NCBI GenBank assembly: GCA_003049465.1
Contig: PYSS01000026.1
Coordinates: 129,984 to 193,983, forward strand
DNA from: Magnaporthiopsis rhizophila
Taxonomy: Eukaryota; Ascomycota; Sordariomycetes; Magnaporthales; Magnaporthaceae
Direction: 5' to 3'
DNA: 64,000 nt
Below are positions 23,056-34,793 of the stretch, piece after piece (position 1 is the stretch's first letter; each line of letters starts with the position of its first letter). The notes under the pieces were generated by a model, which worked only from the letters and a program-made list of their open reading frames with translations, ran no database searches and had not been told where the DNA came from. A program made the translations under genes and the position numbers.

Positions 23056-26000
23056 TCAGAAGCCATCTTCCTCCTGAGCCAGCATGGCCGCATAATCATC
23101 AGCCGAGGCAAACGTCGGCATGGCCTTGAGCTCCTTCTTGCGCATCCTGCTCTTCTTGTTGCGCTCCCGCTTGGCTTGGGCAACCGGGTCGAGAGGAACG
23201 TCGTCGTGTTCTGCCGGCTCTTCCTTGCCTGCCTCCTCTTCTGAGTCGCTGAAGTCGTTGAACCCGACGCCGCCGTCAGACCCTTCGTCCATGAACTTGA
23301 GCCCCGCGCCGCCTTCATCGTCGCTGTCGTCATCGTCATCTCCGCTGTCGCTCATGTTTGGCAACGACGCCAGATCCGAGTCGCCGTCGCTGAAGCCCAT
23401 GTCCGTGTCACCGTCGTCATCACCTTGGATGTCGGGACGAGAGTCCACCAGAGCCTGCCAGATCTCGTCTTCCGCCTCATCTTCGCCCGCCTCTTCGTCT
23501 CCTGCCTCCTCCTCGGACCTCTTTTGCTCGCGCTTGGCCGCTCTCGACTGTTGACCAGCCTTGCCGACCTGCGTAAAGTACTCGTGGAAGAACACGTCCT
23601 CTGGAGCGACGTCCTGGGGCTTGAGCTTCCAGAACGCCTCAGAGTTGAGTGTTGAGGGCGTCTTCGTGGCGCCCTTGCCCGACGTAACCACGCCGACTGC
23701 CGCTCCGGAAGCCATGACTGGCTGCATAATGGACCCGCCCCGTTTTGTCTCTGTCGCCTTGGCGTTGCGGTACACGAACTTATCCAGAAATTGGATCAAG
23801 GTGTGATTCGCCAGCTCAGGCTTGGGTAGTGACTTTTGCCGAACAAGCAGATTGTTGGCAAACACCACAACCGAGGGGTGATAGTGGCTGAAGTACGGAA
23901 CCTATTGTTTTCGTGTTAGCTTTGAATATCTGTACTGCCTCCACATTCATGGCTGACAAGCGTACCAATTCCCATAGACAGCTGCGGTGTGCGTTGCTGA
24001 ACTCCGGATTTCGTTTCCTGGGATCATATCTCGCCGTGTTCTTCCTGACATCGACTTTTGCCGCCGGCTTGTCCTGATCCACAGCGTCGGCATCTTTGTA
24101 CACCTCTTCCTCATCGTCCTCGTTGTCTTCAGGATCAGTAAGCAAGGTCTTGAGGTCTGGGAACGTCCCCTCAAGCTCAGCAACAAGATACAGAATCCCG
24201 CAGATGAAAGACGGCTGGTGCAGGTTCACAACCTGCAGCATCCGTTTTACGAACGCCTTGACCCTGCGCACATCCACATCGTCCTTGAGTGCCCTGTAGA
24301 GCAAGTTTAGATAAAGTGTCTGCTTCGAGGACGTCATGAGACGTGGGTCCAGCAACGACTCATACAGTGTCCTGTAGAACCGGTCGACCGCCAAGTGTTT
24401 GGAAGCAGCAATTTGCTGGATCAAGATGAGCGCCTGGACACTGGTATTGAAATTTGACGAATGCGTAATGCGGAACAGGGTGTCAAGGTGAGTCTCAAGG
24501 CTGTGTACATATTTGCGTCGCTTGTCAGTCACCCCTGTCCAAGGTAAAAGGAGGCGAGGAACAGAGATACACTCACGTCGATTCGTTGGTCATAGCAAAC
24601 GGTATCGCCCGATTCACACCGACAAGAACCGCTGACACCAGCTTCTGAGCAACATCCTGCTCGTTAGCTGTGCTCTGCTCGCTGGCCTTCCTGTCCTTCT
24701 TCCCGCGTGGCTTCTTCTGCGGCGGCTTGCCGTCGTCCGCCGCGTTGTTGTTTAGGTGGTCGAATATGCCGAGGCTGCCGGACCTGAGGAGGGAGAGAAA
24801 CATCTCAAAGTAGATCCGGACAAGACTGTCCGCGTTTTCAGGCTCCTTGCTACTGAGGATGGTCTGGTTTAACGTGTTGATAGCGTGGTATTTGGTCCGC
24901 AGGTTCTGGCCCGGCCGAAGCAAGACCTCATGCTCAATTGACCGAATGACAATAGGTTTCATACCCGGATGGGCGTTGACAAGTTGTTGTAGCAAGTAGG
25001 AGGCTCTCGATGCAATCTTGCCTTCACGGTCACTGAGCTTGCTGACGAGCAGTCGCATCAGGTTTGCCTCCTGTTCTGGCTTATCCCTGAGAAGCCCAAA
25101 GACGAAGTCGAGGGTCCTTGAGCGCGAGTAGTCGATCTCGTCACCCGACCAGACCTCAAGTAGTTGAAGTAACTTGAAGAATGCGGACTTTAGCCAGTCC
25201 TCGTAGATCCACATGATCAGATGCGCCTTGGTCAGGCCTCCAGGAAGGGCCTGGCCCTCCTTCCATGAACCAACCGAACATTGCTGAAGAGAGCCTAATA
25301 GGCCGGGTTGGCTACTGAAGGGGCGCAGGCGCCTGTCGCTCGGGAGGACTACGCCGTTGCCCAGAAGATCGACGAGCGCACCAAGAGCCGCAATAGCCTG
25401 GCTCCGGCTCTTCTTGCCGGCCATAGTAAGCAGGCTGTCGAGTGCCTTGACGTTGTGCACGGGCGACTCCTGAACAGCCAGAGTCAATGCCGAGATTTTG
25501 TCGGACAGTGTTCCCGACGTCATGATGGTCGTCATAAACTTGTGTGACGAGGAGGAGGACGTCGCGGCGCCGTATGCTGCCGTGTCCTGGTCGAGAAGGG
25601 ACTGAGCATAGGCCTTGAGGCTGGCGATGGCAGACCCGAACTTGGCGACCTCATCGGTCGAAGGAGCGGGGAGATTCCCTCGAGTCGCGGCGTGCCAGTC
25701 TGGACGGGGCTCGATCATCTAGCAATTTTATCAGCACCATGAGACATATGTCTATGTGTAGATCTGGGCGGCTTACTGACCAACTTCCCGGCCCAATGGC
25801 GGTCCTTGGACTTCTCTGCTGGCATGCTCGGCTCCTTGGTCGCCGCTGGCGGAGCAGGGGCAGGGGCCGGGGCCGGGGCCGGGGCCGGGGCCTTCGACGT
25901 GGGTGTAGGTGCGGACTCGTTGGCCTGATCCTCATCTGCGGACTCTTCTTCCGACTCCGAGTCCGATTGATCTTGCGGCCCGCCCCCAGCCTCGACCTCT

Positions 26001-26461
26001 TCTTCGTCACTCTCGTCCTCCAGGTCGTCCCTCACATTCTCAAAACCCAGGCCCGACGCAAATTTCGCCAGCTCGCTCCTGAAGACGTCATCCAGTTCCC
26101 GCTCGACTGGCTTTGCAGCGCCCTCCTCAGCATCTGAGTCTATGCCAACGACGAGCTCCAGGTCATCTTCGTCACCACCCAGAGCTTTGATATCTTCCAG
26201 CAGCAGGGCATTTTTGTTCTTTGCATCCCTGCTCTCGCCGCCGCTTTTCTTTCTGCTCTCGGAGGCCGGCTGTCGCTTGGTCGGCTTCGCACGCTTGTCG
26301 TCGTCGTCCTGCCTCTTGCGCTTCCCTGGCCGCGCCCTATCCTCGGATTTTGACAGAGCCTTGTCAATCTTGGACGTGAGCTGGGACAGCGCATTCTCGT
26401 CCAGCGAGGGTCTTGCGGCCGGGCCCTTCTTCTGGGACTTGGCCTTGTTTGAGCCAGCCAT
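23056..26461 (-). CDS. MAK21: Ribosome biogenesis protein MAK21/NOC1 (CBF/Mak21 family)
   Basis: In yeast, Noc1 with Noc2 escorts early 60S pre-ribosomes in the nucleolus. Four exons (26461-25781, 25718-24577, 24500-23966, 23901-23056) give 1067 aa, close to the family length. ATG 26461 is the first true in-frame ATG. All joins are in phase: KL|MIEPRPDWHA, NES-T|LETHLDTLFR, and LWEL|VPYFSHYHPSV. The N-terminus has Lys/Arg-rich nuclear signals and an acidic stretch, then an Ala-Pro repeat (codons at 25855-25893) before the conserved helical-repeat region. The CBF domain contains THSSNFNTSVQALILIQQ and YFSHYHPSVVVFANNLL. The C-terminus is very acidic with a final basic KKSRMRKKELKAMP segment. 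It shares a 481-bp divergent promoter with the prolyl-tRNA synthetase gene. Confidence 0.96.
25855..25893. repeat. GC-rich GGGGCC-type tandem repeat encoding Ala-Pro in MAK21
   Basis: Six-base units give an alternating Ala-Pro linker in the minus-strand protein. The run is coding and length-variable in principle. Confidence 0.9.
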
Positions 26462-26942
26462 GTTGGGCGACAAAAGAGTTGCAATTGCCCTTAGAAGTCT
26501 CGATATTGTTGGGGCTCGGCGGTGCGCTTCGCGACGTCAAGAGCTTCCAAATTTTTTTTTTTAAACCACCAGCGCCATGGATGTCAGAGGTGGGGTGCAA
26601 GAACCTCCAGGGGTGCGCATTCAAGATCCACAATTGCACCTGGGACTGGGGTCCCATGAATTCTGCACTGTGCTGATGTCGGCCCAAGCTTGCGATGAGC
26701 TATCAAGTCCCGGGGCCTGATTGGAGGCGCAAGCTTGCAAATCTGGAGAAAACGTCAGGAGAGCGTCGGGTGTCTTTCTGCAATGACTGCCACTAGAGCC
26801 ACTACACACGGGCTTCATCTTTGCCTTGTTCGCTTTGAAAGGAGCGGCTGGCTCGACAGTAATACCCGGTAGCTTCCTACATTCAATCGTGCCTGGGCTT
26901 CTCATCCAAGCAGATCAATCCAGCCACCAACTGTTGACCAGG
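26462..26942. promoter_or_regulatory. Divergent promoter of MAK21 and mitochondrial prolyl-tRNA synthetase
   Basis: 481 bp between two start codons pointing away from each other. Both genes serve translation (cytosolic ribosome assembly and mitochondrial aminoacylation), so co-regulation is plausible but inferred. Confidence 0.6.
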
Positions 26943-29326
26943 ATGCACCTCAGGCCGTGGAGTCCATCTGGCACCGCGAGCCTCCTGGCATATCGGAGAA
27001 TACCGGTACGTACTGGTAACTGCAATAAAGCTCTACAATCACAAAAGAAGGAAGAATAAGGGCAAAAGCGAATGGAGGATTGACTGACCGTCACCATCAA
27101 AGGCACGTGCCGTTCACCTCGATCACCGCGTCCGTCTGCAGAACAGCTATGTCCCACTCGGCGCCGTGACAGATAAGAATCGCAAGGCCGACGAAGGTGC
27201 GGATGGCTGCCCCTCGCTCGAACCTGGACATGCAGGATGCCAGATTAGGTGTTAAGACAAAGCCTCTTTAGATGGGCATCAAAAGCTCATCCGTGCCGGC
27301 TTCCTCCGCCAGGTACGTGCAGATGGATTGTCTTTATACACCATGTTTCCGCTCGTATCTATTCTGATCTCTCTGCTCACGGTGTCGGCCAGGCGCATGC
27401 TGGCATCTTCCATCTCTTGCCGATGGGCTTCAGGGTGCAGGAGAAAATAAAGCGTCTTATTGACAAGCACATGCAAAGCATTGGTGAGCGTGTTCTGTGG
27501 GCCAGGCCCAGAAGCCTCTCTTTTCTAGCACCCTGCTAATGTGCGCAATCAGGGGCTTCGAGAGTGTCACTCTCTAGCTTCTCCTCACCCAGTCTCTGGC
27601 AGAAGAGCGGACGCTATAGCAAGATTGGCTCTGAGGTCTGTACGAAGCACGATACACTGGAAGGAGCACCAATAGCATAACTGACACTGTCTACTAGCTT
27701 TTTCAACTAACGGACCGCAAAGATACCCGTTACCTGCTTTCTCCCACACACGAGGAGGAGATCACGAGCCTTGTGAAACAGACTGTGGTCTCGTACAAAA
27801 ACCTTCCACTGCGGGTGTACCAAATCAGTATGCCAGTGCCATTTTTTTGGTCGCATTGATTCAGCGCTCCCGCATAGTTGACTGACATTTTTGCCATAGC
27901 TCGCAAATATCGTGACGAGTTCCGGCCGCGCAAAGGGCTCCTCCGGTCTCGGGAGTTCATGATGAAAGATTTGTACACCTTTGATGTCTCTGTCAAGAGC
28001 GCTCTGGCGACTTACGATGAGGTCCGTGCCACCTATGATAGACTGTTCTCCGAGATGCGCCTCCCAATGCTAGTCGCCGAGGCTAGCTCGGGGGACATAG
28101 GAGGCAACCTCAGTCACGAATACCACCTGGCAGCATCCCAAGGTGAAGACGATGTTATCAATTGCAGCACTTGTGGCTACACCGCAAACTCTGAGATTGC
28201 CAGCTCTTCCATGCCTATTCATCAGGGCCATCCGACTGCAAAGCCAACCTCTGAAGATGTCAAAGTTTGGCATGGTATATCCAATGATGCACGAACGCTC
28301 GTCAACGTCTGGTACTCGGGGCCCGCCCATGAAGCGGAGAGTGTGAACATGCACGCTGTTAAACGCCTCGTTCCGAACATCGATACTGGCATCGAGGATG
28401 CCACCCCAAACTGGTGGACTGCTCTCACCGGGGGGACGCCCTTGGACGACGGAGAAGCCCTTGATGAGTACATGTGCTCGAGGCCATCGTTGAGGTTCGT
28501 CAACCTGATCGATGGCAGCGTTGCTCATCTGAACATTCGGTCTCTGGCCAAGAAAGAACTAGCGCCAGTTGCAACCCCATATTCGGCAACAGGCGCTCAG
28601 GTCCTGGGTATGCCTCTGCCCGAATATGTCTCCCGCGACAACAGCGACGAACCGCTTCGCCTTCTGGCAATTCAAGACGGAGATCCGTGCCCAAAATGCG
28701 GCTCGGGTGCTCTTAGGGTCGAGAAGGCCATAGAGCTGGGGCATACCTTCCACCTCGGGGATAGATATTCGAAGCCGATGGGTGCCTCCATCAACATTCC
28801 GTCGTCAAAGATCGATCAAGACGAACAAGCGGCTACACTAGGCTCGGCGACTGATTCCACCGCAGAAGGATCGGAGGAGCAGGATGTCAAGGTGCACATG
28901 CAGATGGGCTGCCACGGTATCGGGGTTTCGAGGATCATGGGCGCCGTGGCAGATCACCTGGCCGACGATAGGGGGCTCAACTGGCCCCGGGCTATCGCCC
29001 CGTACGAAGTGGCCATATTGGCGCATAAGGACCTTGAGGAGGAGGCGGTCCAGGTGTACGACGTGCTGGACAGAGCTGGTGGCGGCCGAGACCCTGCCTT
29101 GCCGCCCGTGGCCCCGCTAGACCTACTCCTGGACGATCGCGACCGGAGCTTGCCATGGAAGCTAAAGGATGCAGACTTGATGGGGTATCCAGTCCTTGTC
29201 GTTTTGGGTAAAGAGTGGAGGGAAACGCGCAGGTGCGAAGTCCAATGCCGCCAGCTCGGAGTGGTGGAGCTTGTGCCGGTGGACGACCTTTACTCTAGGG
29301 TAAATGAGCTTCTCGAAAAGCTCTAA
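26943..29326 (+). CDS. AIM10: Prolyl-tRNA synthetase, mitochondrial (class II)
   Basis: Charges mitochondrial tRNA-Pro with proline. My model has seven exons: 26943-27005, 27103-27196, 27272-27312, 27393-27483, 27553-27635, 27698-27827 and 27900-29326, giving 642 aa in phase throughout. The first exon (MHLRPWSPSGTASLLAYRRI) has mitochondrial presequence character. Joins restore QKLIRAGFLRQ|AHAGIFHLLPMG, IG|ASRVSLSSF and SKIGSE|LFQLTDRKDTRYLL. Class II motifs are visible: SPTHEEEIT, the motif 2 region RDEFRPRKGLLRSREFMMKD, and motif 3 GCHGIGVSRIMGAV. A C-terminal anticodon-binding-type domain follows. The insert between motifs 2 and 3 is typical of bacterial-type ProRS. The exon 2/3 junction (donor GTGCGG) is the least certain. 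Confidence 0.93.
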
Positions 29327-29758
29327 GCCAAAACCAGGGCTTGAGCGTACATAGGGGATGGGCAGGCAAGCATATCGTGCGTATGAAGCTCGATTATTGT
29401 TTTCACATTGAAAAAAAGGTAGCTGGCATCCGTTGCGCAGGTTATCTTTTTTCACTGATTCATGTCGTCGATGAGCAGAGCTGATAAGGTGTCGAGGAGT
29501 AGACATTGTCCTAGTGGGGTGCCCGGCGTCCGTCTGGACATACATAGTGACGAGTGCCATTCTCTACGCACCTAGAATCACCAGAGTCACCCTACAACGA
29601 GTCTCCGGTATCCTTCTCGTCGATATTTGTCATATCCCCGTCCTCGGCGTCGGCGCTGGCTCCATATCCCTAGGAATTGTGACCCATGGGGTTATGCTGG
29701 ACGATGGCAAGATGGCAACATCACCGCCCTGGCTCAGCTCGCGCTGACTTTCCACTCG
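29327..29758. other. Intergenic region 3' of ProRS
   Basis: The 3' flank of the synthetase gene; no coding signal recognised. Confidence 0.5.
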
Positions 29759-30935
29759 CTACTTGGCCACGCGCGGCTCGAACTCCTTGTGGGCCTTGTC
29801 TGCGCTGTACATTTTATAATCCTCCACGTTCTTTCTCGTCGGGGGGCAGTAGAAAAAGAAGAAAGAGCGCATGTTGTACGGCCGATCGAACTCTGGGTGC
29901 GCCTCCTAGGTGATAAGGTACCTGCAAACAGAAGAACTGTTATATGCTCGGTGGCGCCTACTGGAACCCTCCATCTTGCTTGTGAGATTCCCTGTTTACC
30001 ACCTGGCAGAGGTGGTTGGTGAGAAATCGGCAACCATGTCATAGACGGCTCTTAGCACTACCTTTAGTCCAGCGACGACAAGGACTTTGGATCGTTAACC
30101 TTTTGAACAACTGGCTGAAATGTGCCTTTGGCAGTTAAACAGGTACCAGGCAGTCCAATCTTCAACACGGAGAAATTACAGTCCTTGCACCGATAACATG
30201 AATAGGCAGGGATTTCGCTGGACCCATCTATCTTAAAAAGATGGACGGGAACAAGTTAACTCTGTCTGTTATCGGCTAAATCTCCAGGTTCGGTATGGCC
30301 ATTGCCACCTTAAAGGCCAAGGGCGTGATAGTGGTCGGGAATTATTTGAGTTCCTGGTTTGCACCCTTCCCGACATCCGACACCTAGGTACCTTCCAGAC
30401 CTCCATGCCAAGGACCTTCACTATGGACGCCGATTCCGCCGGGGCAGTGGCCATTCCCGCTGACAGAGGAAGAGTACCGAAGGAGCGCGGAGAGATGCAT
30501 CCTTCCCAGTCATTTACAATACCTACCTTCCTCCACTTACCGACTTGATCTTGTCGAACTCGTTGACTCGGTACCTCTTTTTGTAAAACTCTCCCTCCAG
30601 GGCATCCACGCTGTTCATTGCTTGAGAGTGCATTGGCAGCCGCTCACCATGTACTCGTGATCCCCCTCCAAGTTGACGTAGCCCATGCCCAAATACGCTG
30701 CTTTGAAATGGATGCAGTACGGGGCTGGATATTGGAATGGGTGCTTCGCCGGCTTATAGGGCTGATCTGAGGGGTATCCTTCCTCAACGCCATGCGCAGG
30801 GCCGAATGGGTCGAGAGTCCATTGAACCCGGCGACTCTGGCACGCGCGCTGAAGGAAGGCCGGCCTTCATTAAGGTAGACCACTCACAAGACTGTGGAAG
30901 CGGCCGGGGCCTCAGGTTACCCAACAGTAGATGCA
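29759..30935 (-). pseudogene. Possible decayed gene or small-protein gene on the minus strand
   Basis: Three protein-like segments lie in order on the minus strand. First, an ORF ending at 30615 reads VQWTLDPFGPAHGVEEGYP..., then YCIHFKAAYLGMGYVNLEGD, and stops. Second, an ATG at 30618 that overlaps that stop (ATGA) opens MNSVDALEGEFYKKRYRVNE to a GTAAGT donor after 30541. Third, a segment 29905-29759 after a CCTAG acceptor reads EAHPEFDRPYNMRSFFFFY and ends ...KEFEPRVAK. Segments two and three join in phase across a 635-bp intron to give 74 aa. Segment one is in another frame, so either a frameshift has broken a longer gene or a short ORF overlaps a small gene. No family is recognised. Confidence 0.35.
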
Positions 30936-31901
30936 CATAGCTGCCATGGAACCGGCACCTGCTTTACCCTCCTCCCGAACGGTAGGTACAGGTACCACCT
31001 ACCTAGGTAGGCAAGTACCTGCCCGACGCTGGTTTCGACGAGCTCATATCGCCGCGCAGGCCGGCCGAAGACGCGGCCCAGGTAGGTGTATATGTCAGTC
31101 TCAGTCTTGCCGTGGTAAGGTAGCTGCTACCTATGATCAAATTCACATTCCAAAGCAGGTGCTTTATCTGGCAGCTTGATGTTTCTCAATAGACCTAAAC
31201 CCATGCGCCTCCCTATTTCTGGTGTGCCAACCACCAGAGTGTAGGTAGATGGCAGTTAGAAGATGAGGTGGCTCCTTCCTGCTGCAAAAGGAAGTCGCCA
31301 GCATGGCTATGTAAAAACCTGGCAGGCAGGCCGCACTTGCCAAAGTCCAGCCCAGCCGTCCCTTTGTTTTGCTGTCGGATACGTGCATGGCCGGGTCACT
31401 CCTTCCTTCTTCGCAAAAAGAATCCGAAAGATTTTTGCACGTGCAGGTAGCCAGCACCCCATATCTGATTCTTTTTTCCCCGTCCTTCTCCCCCAGCCTC
31501 TGCCCCAATCTTTCCTCCTCACCACGCACGCCTTTCTTTCGGTGAGTATGCAGACAAGCAAACAAGTGACAGAACCAGATCCCGTCCCTTGCCAGCAGCT
31601 CGCCAGGAACTACTTACACTTTTCGAAACTATTTCAAGCATACCATCCGCAAACGCCGCCTGGTTGCCAGCATTCTGGCAAACGATCAGTTTTTCAGGTA
31701 CATGGAGCCGCCATCGAGAGGACCTCGCCGCACGCCCAAAGTTGCTTCCAATGAAGCAGGGACAGCAGTTGCCGTGGCGCTTTCTAGTAGAAGCCTCTGC
31801 TAACCCTCGCTTACCGCCGCTCTGGACTGCGTGGCTGTGGCGATACAAAAAGAAGAGACAGCAATACCACGCGTTGACGAAGGGCACCGGGGCCCGGTGC
31901 G
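30936..31901. promoter_or_regulatory. Intergenic region with CCTAGG/GGTACC-type repeats, upstream of the KH-like gene
   Basis: Contains clustered GTAGGTAC and CCTAGG motifs at 30981-31020 and the presumed promoter and leader of the following gene. No convincing ORF. Confidence 0.5.
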
Positions 31902-33699
31902 ATGAGCAATCCGAGAGCGCCCCGGGGCCAGGGGGCCGCCACCCCAGCCGGCCGACAGCTCGGGCCGAGGGTCGCTGGCACCAGCGGCCCTGCGTCGTCC
32001 ACGGCTGTAATGCAGCCTGGAGCTGGCGAGTCCTCCGTCAAGGTAAGCCGAGCGCGCATGTGGGATGCAAGACGCCTTGCTTTCATATACCCACCTCCAT
32101 TCAACGTAGTATTCAGCGGAGACAACAGAGCTGATGGTCTAGCACGCTGCTCCATAGATGCTCGTGGTGGTCCCGGAGAGCGCGCCGGCCTTCGACGGAG
32201 GCGCCGCTGACCTTTTGGACAACCCCGATATCGAGGAGAAGCTCGATCTGATCAGGGACGGATCGCGGGTCTCGGTCAAGGCCCAAGCTCGTGGCGTTGT
32301 GGAACTGCGCGCAGACAGCAAGCAGCACATCAAGAAGGGCGTCGCTGCCTTGGTTCAGATCCTCTCTCAGAACGACCCCGGTCTTCTGATCTATCACCCT
32401 GCACACTTGGTGCAGATGCCTTCGACTGGCCGAGCAAACTTCCTCATCAAGCGGGTCCAGCATGACATGGAAAACAAGGGGGGTGAGCGCATCTCGATCC
32501 CAGACAAAGATGGTGTGGCTCCGACGTACCGCTTCATCACGGATCGGCCCACTCCTCAGCCCGAAAAGCCGGACGTCCCCAAGACAGACACCAAGCAGGA
32601 TCAAGAGCTTGAGTTTGGCATCTACACAACGGAGTTCATGGGCCATCTGGACAAGATTGTCGAACGGATGCGTTCATCCCCAGAGGAGATGCGAATGCGT
32701 GTCAACATCGGAGCTCTGCTGCAGTACCAGTATCCCAAGAACCTAGACCTTACCTCAGCATCGGCCTTCGAGAAGATGATCGGAGATGTCATGCGCAGGG
32801 CAACATTCTTCTACAACAAGGATATCAGTTATCTCGACAGGAGCATTGGTACTCTACGATTTGCCTCCAAGGTCCATAAGGCCATCGAGGTCTCGCCTGA
32901 CATCTTCTCGCCCGCCGATGGCCGCATCGAGACCCTGGACGATGTCCAGGACGAGATTATTGTTGTCGTCTTCACCAAGGATTGGCGTTTGGAGATGCAG
33001 TACCAAGAGTTCACGAACAGGTCAGGCGGTCAGAAGCAGTACCGGCTCGTCCAGCCCACAGTCTTCCGGAGGGAGCACAAGAACAAGGAGAAGGCCATTA
33101 TCTCTGTGAACCCAGATGGCTCCTACGATTGGGGCTTGGAGATTCTCGTGGAGGAGCGTCTGGACGGCATGTCGGAGTTCTTCCGAAACATGCACCGACA
33201 TATCGAGCTGAAGCAGACGCCCGACCAAGGTCTTCGTCCTAGACTCTCGGCGCAAGTGGTTCAGGGCGCCAAGGTCACTGGAATCACCACCAAGTCTGCT
33301 CGAACCTACATGATCGGGGATGCCACCGCACCCTACCACGTTGAGGTCGCCACATACAAAGACTGGAGCCTCACGACTGGCGCCTGCATCTGGCAGTCGT
33401 GCTCCATGTCCTTCTACAATGTGGACTGGGTTGATGCCCTCAACAAGCAGAATATCGCCTTCGACCCGCGCGATTTGTGCCCCACGAAACTGCTCCCTGT
33501 CGCATATGGTCAGCCTGTGCAAGAGGGAGGGGTGCGGTTCCTACGCCTGGTCAAGACACTTCAGGATTTCTTGGACAAGGTTCGAAGCGGCGAATTTGAC
33601 AAGTCCGACGGAGACGGAGCCACTCCCGGGCCCGGCGGCGGTGCTCCTGGGAAGGCGGCAGGAAAACAGATGGGTGACAAGCCAGTCTGCAAGGCTTGA
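31902..33699 (+). CDS. Conserved fungal protein with a KH-like N-terminal region
   Basis: Exons 31902-32042 and 32158-33699 give 560 aa. ATG 32158 lies directly after an ATAG acceptor and the upstream exon ends AAG|GTAAGC, both phase 0, so I prefer the start at 31902 (MSNPRAPRGQGAATPAGRQL). Residues from about 48 (MLVVVPESAPAF) through VSVKAQARGVVELRAD and KQHIKKGVAAL look like a KH-type alpha/beta module. The large remainder includes MRMRVNIGALLQYQYPKN, the stretch DWRLEMQYQEFTN, and CIWQSCSMSFYNVDWVD. The C-terminus is Gly/Pro-rich. RNA binding is inferred only from the KH resemblance. I do not know a characterised orthologue. The simpler alternative is translation from 32158 (513 aa). Confidence 0.8.
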
Positions 33700-34043
33700 A
33701 TATGAAACGGCTATGATCCGAGATGAGGATACCGCCGCAAGCTGAAGGCGATATCCGGAAGACAGAAAGTATCAGGGCGGCAGGCGAATTCAAGGTACGG
33801 CGAGACACATGACGAGGCGGAAAAGGTTACTGGGAGACTGCGGTGGTCTGCACGTCTGATTTTTTTTCTATAAGGCGAGGGCCGTAAGTGACCCAGTTTG
33901 GCTCCATATTCGGCTACACCATCATACCGGATTCCTCCTCGTCGAGCAAATGGGGCTATGCCGATGGTTTTGCACTTGTCGCGAGCTTTTGACGCAGGAC
34001 TAGGCACGTTGGAGTTAGGTTAGTGTTTGTAACTGGTAGGCAC
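33700..34043. other. Short convergent intergenic region
   Basis: 344 bp between the stop codons of the KH-like gene (plus) and prefoldin 5 (minus); no gene seen. Confidence 0.6.
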
Positions 34044-34793
34044 CTAAATGTGCAGCCGGAGAGCTGCATGGCATATGGCAACGCCGCCCGGAGGAGAATG
34101 GGAAGGTATCCTACCCTCTTCAACCACACGCAAGTTGTTGGTTTTTCCCTGGATGATAGCCTCTAGGCCCTGGATATTGGTTCCCAACTCCTTTGTTTTG
34201 GCCTCGTAGAACTCTGCTGCGTTCTTGGCGTTCTGCGACCAGGGAAAGACGATATAGTCATGTGAGAAAGAGTCCGTTCGGGCAGGGGGGTGTCGACCGA
34301 CATGCGGCGTTACCTTTTCAATATAGAAACCAGTACCGACGTCGACGAGGACCCGGTCCGGATCTGACAGCTTCCCCCGGACGTACAGAGAGTTTGTCAA
34401 GGGCACAAGGACGTCCCTTCTTGCTGGATTTACAGATTGCAGTCAGCAAGACGACAGGACACTACACGATCAAGCGGTGGTGCTGTTGGCCAGGTAGGTA
34501 GGTAGATACAGCGAGTGGCTGCCTTACACTCGGACGACGCAGCCTGTTCCTTGACGATACGCAGGCACTCGCGGAACTTGCCCTGTGCGGCATGCAGCTG
34601 GGTAAAGGAACCTGTCAGGTGCTCAACCTCCTCGTCGAGTTGCTTCTTGACGGCGCTCAGCTGCGGTGCGCTGAGGCTGTCCAAGTTTACTGATGTTTGG
34701 TTATGTTGGTTCCGGTCAGCAAAAGCCGCAGCGGGCCGCGCCAGGCCGTTTGTAGCTGTCCTTGAACCCACTCTGCTGTCCTCCCGAAGCCAT
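34044..34793 (-). CDS. GIM5: Prefoldin subunit 5
   Basis: An alpha-type subunit of the hexameric cytosolic prefoldin that delivers actin and tubulin to the CCT chaperonin. Five exons (34793-34772, 34689-34528, 34423-34314, 34232-34115, 34063-34044) give 143 aa. Joins: MASGGQQ-I|NLDSLSAPQL, ESRRDVLVPLTNSLYV and FYIEK|NAKNAAEFYEAKT. Family features are the first coiled-coil helix with VEHLTGSFTQLHAAQGKF, the hairpin VPLTNSLYVRGKL, DVGTGFYIEK and the second helix. The last intron (34064-34114) is 51 bp, a multiple of three without an in-frame stop. Retention would insert 17 residues and use the same stop, giving 160 aa; the spliced end reads VVEEALRLHI. The gene diverges from ORC1. Confidence 0.93.
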
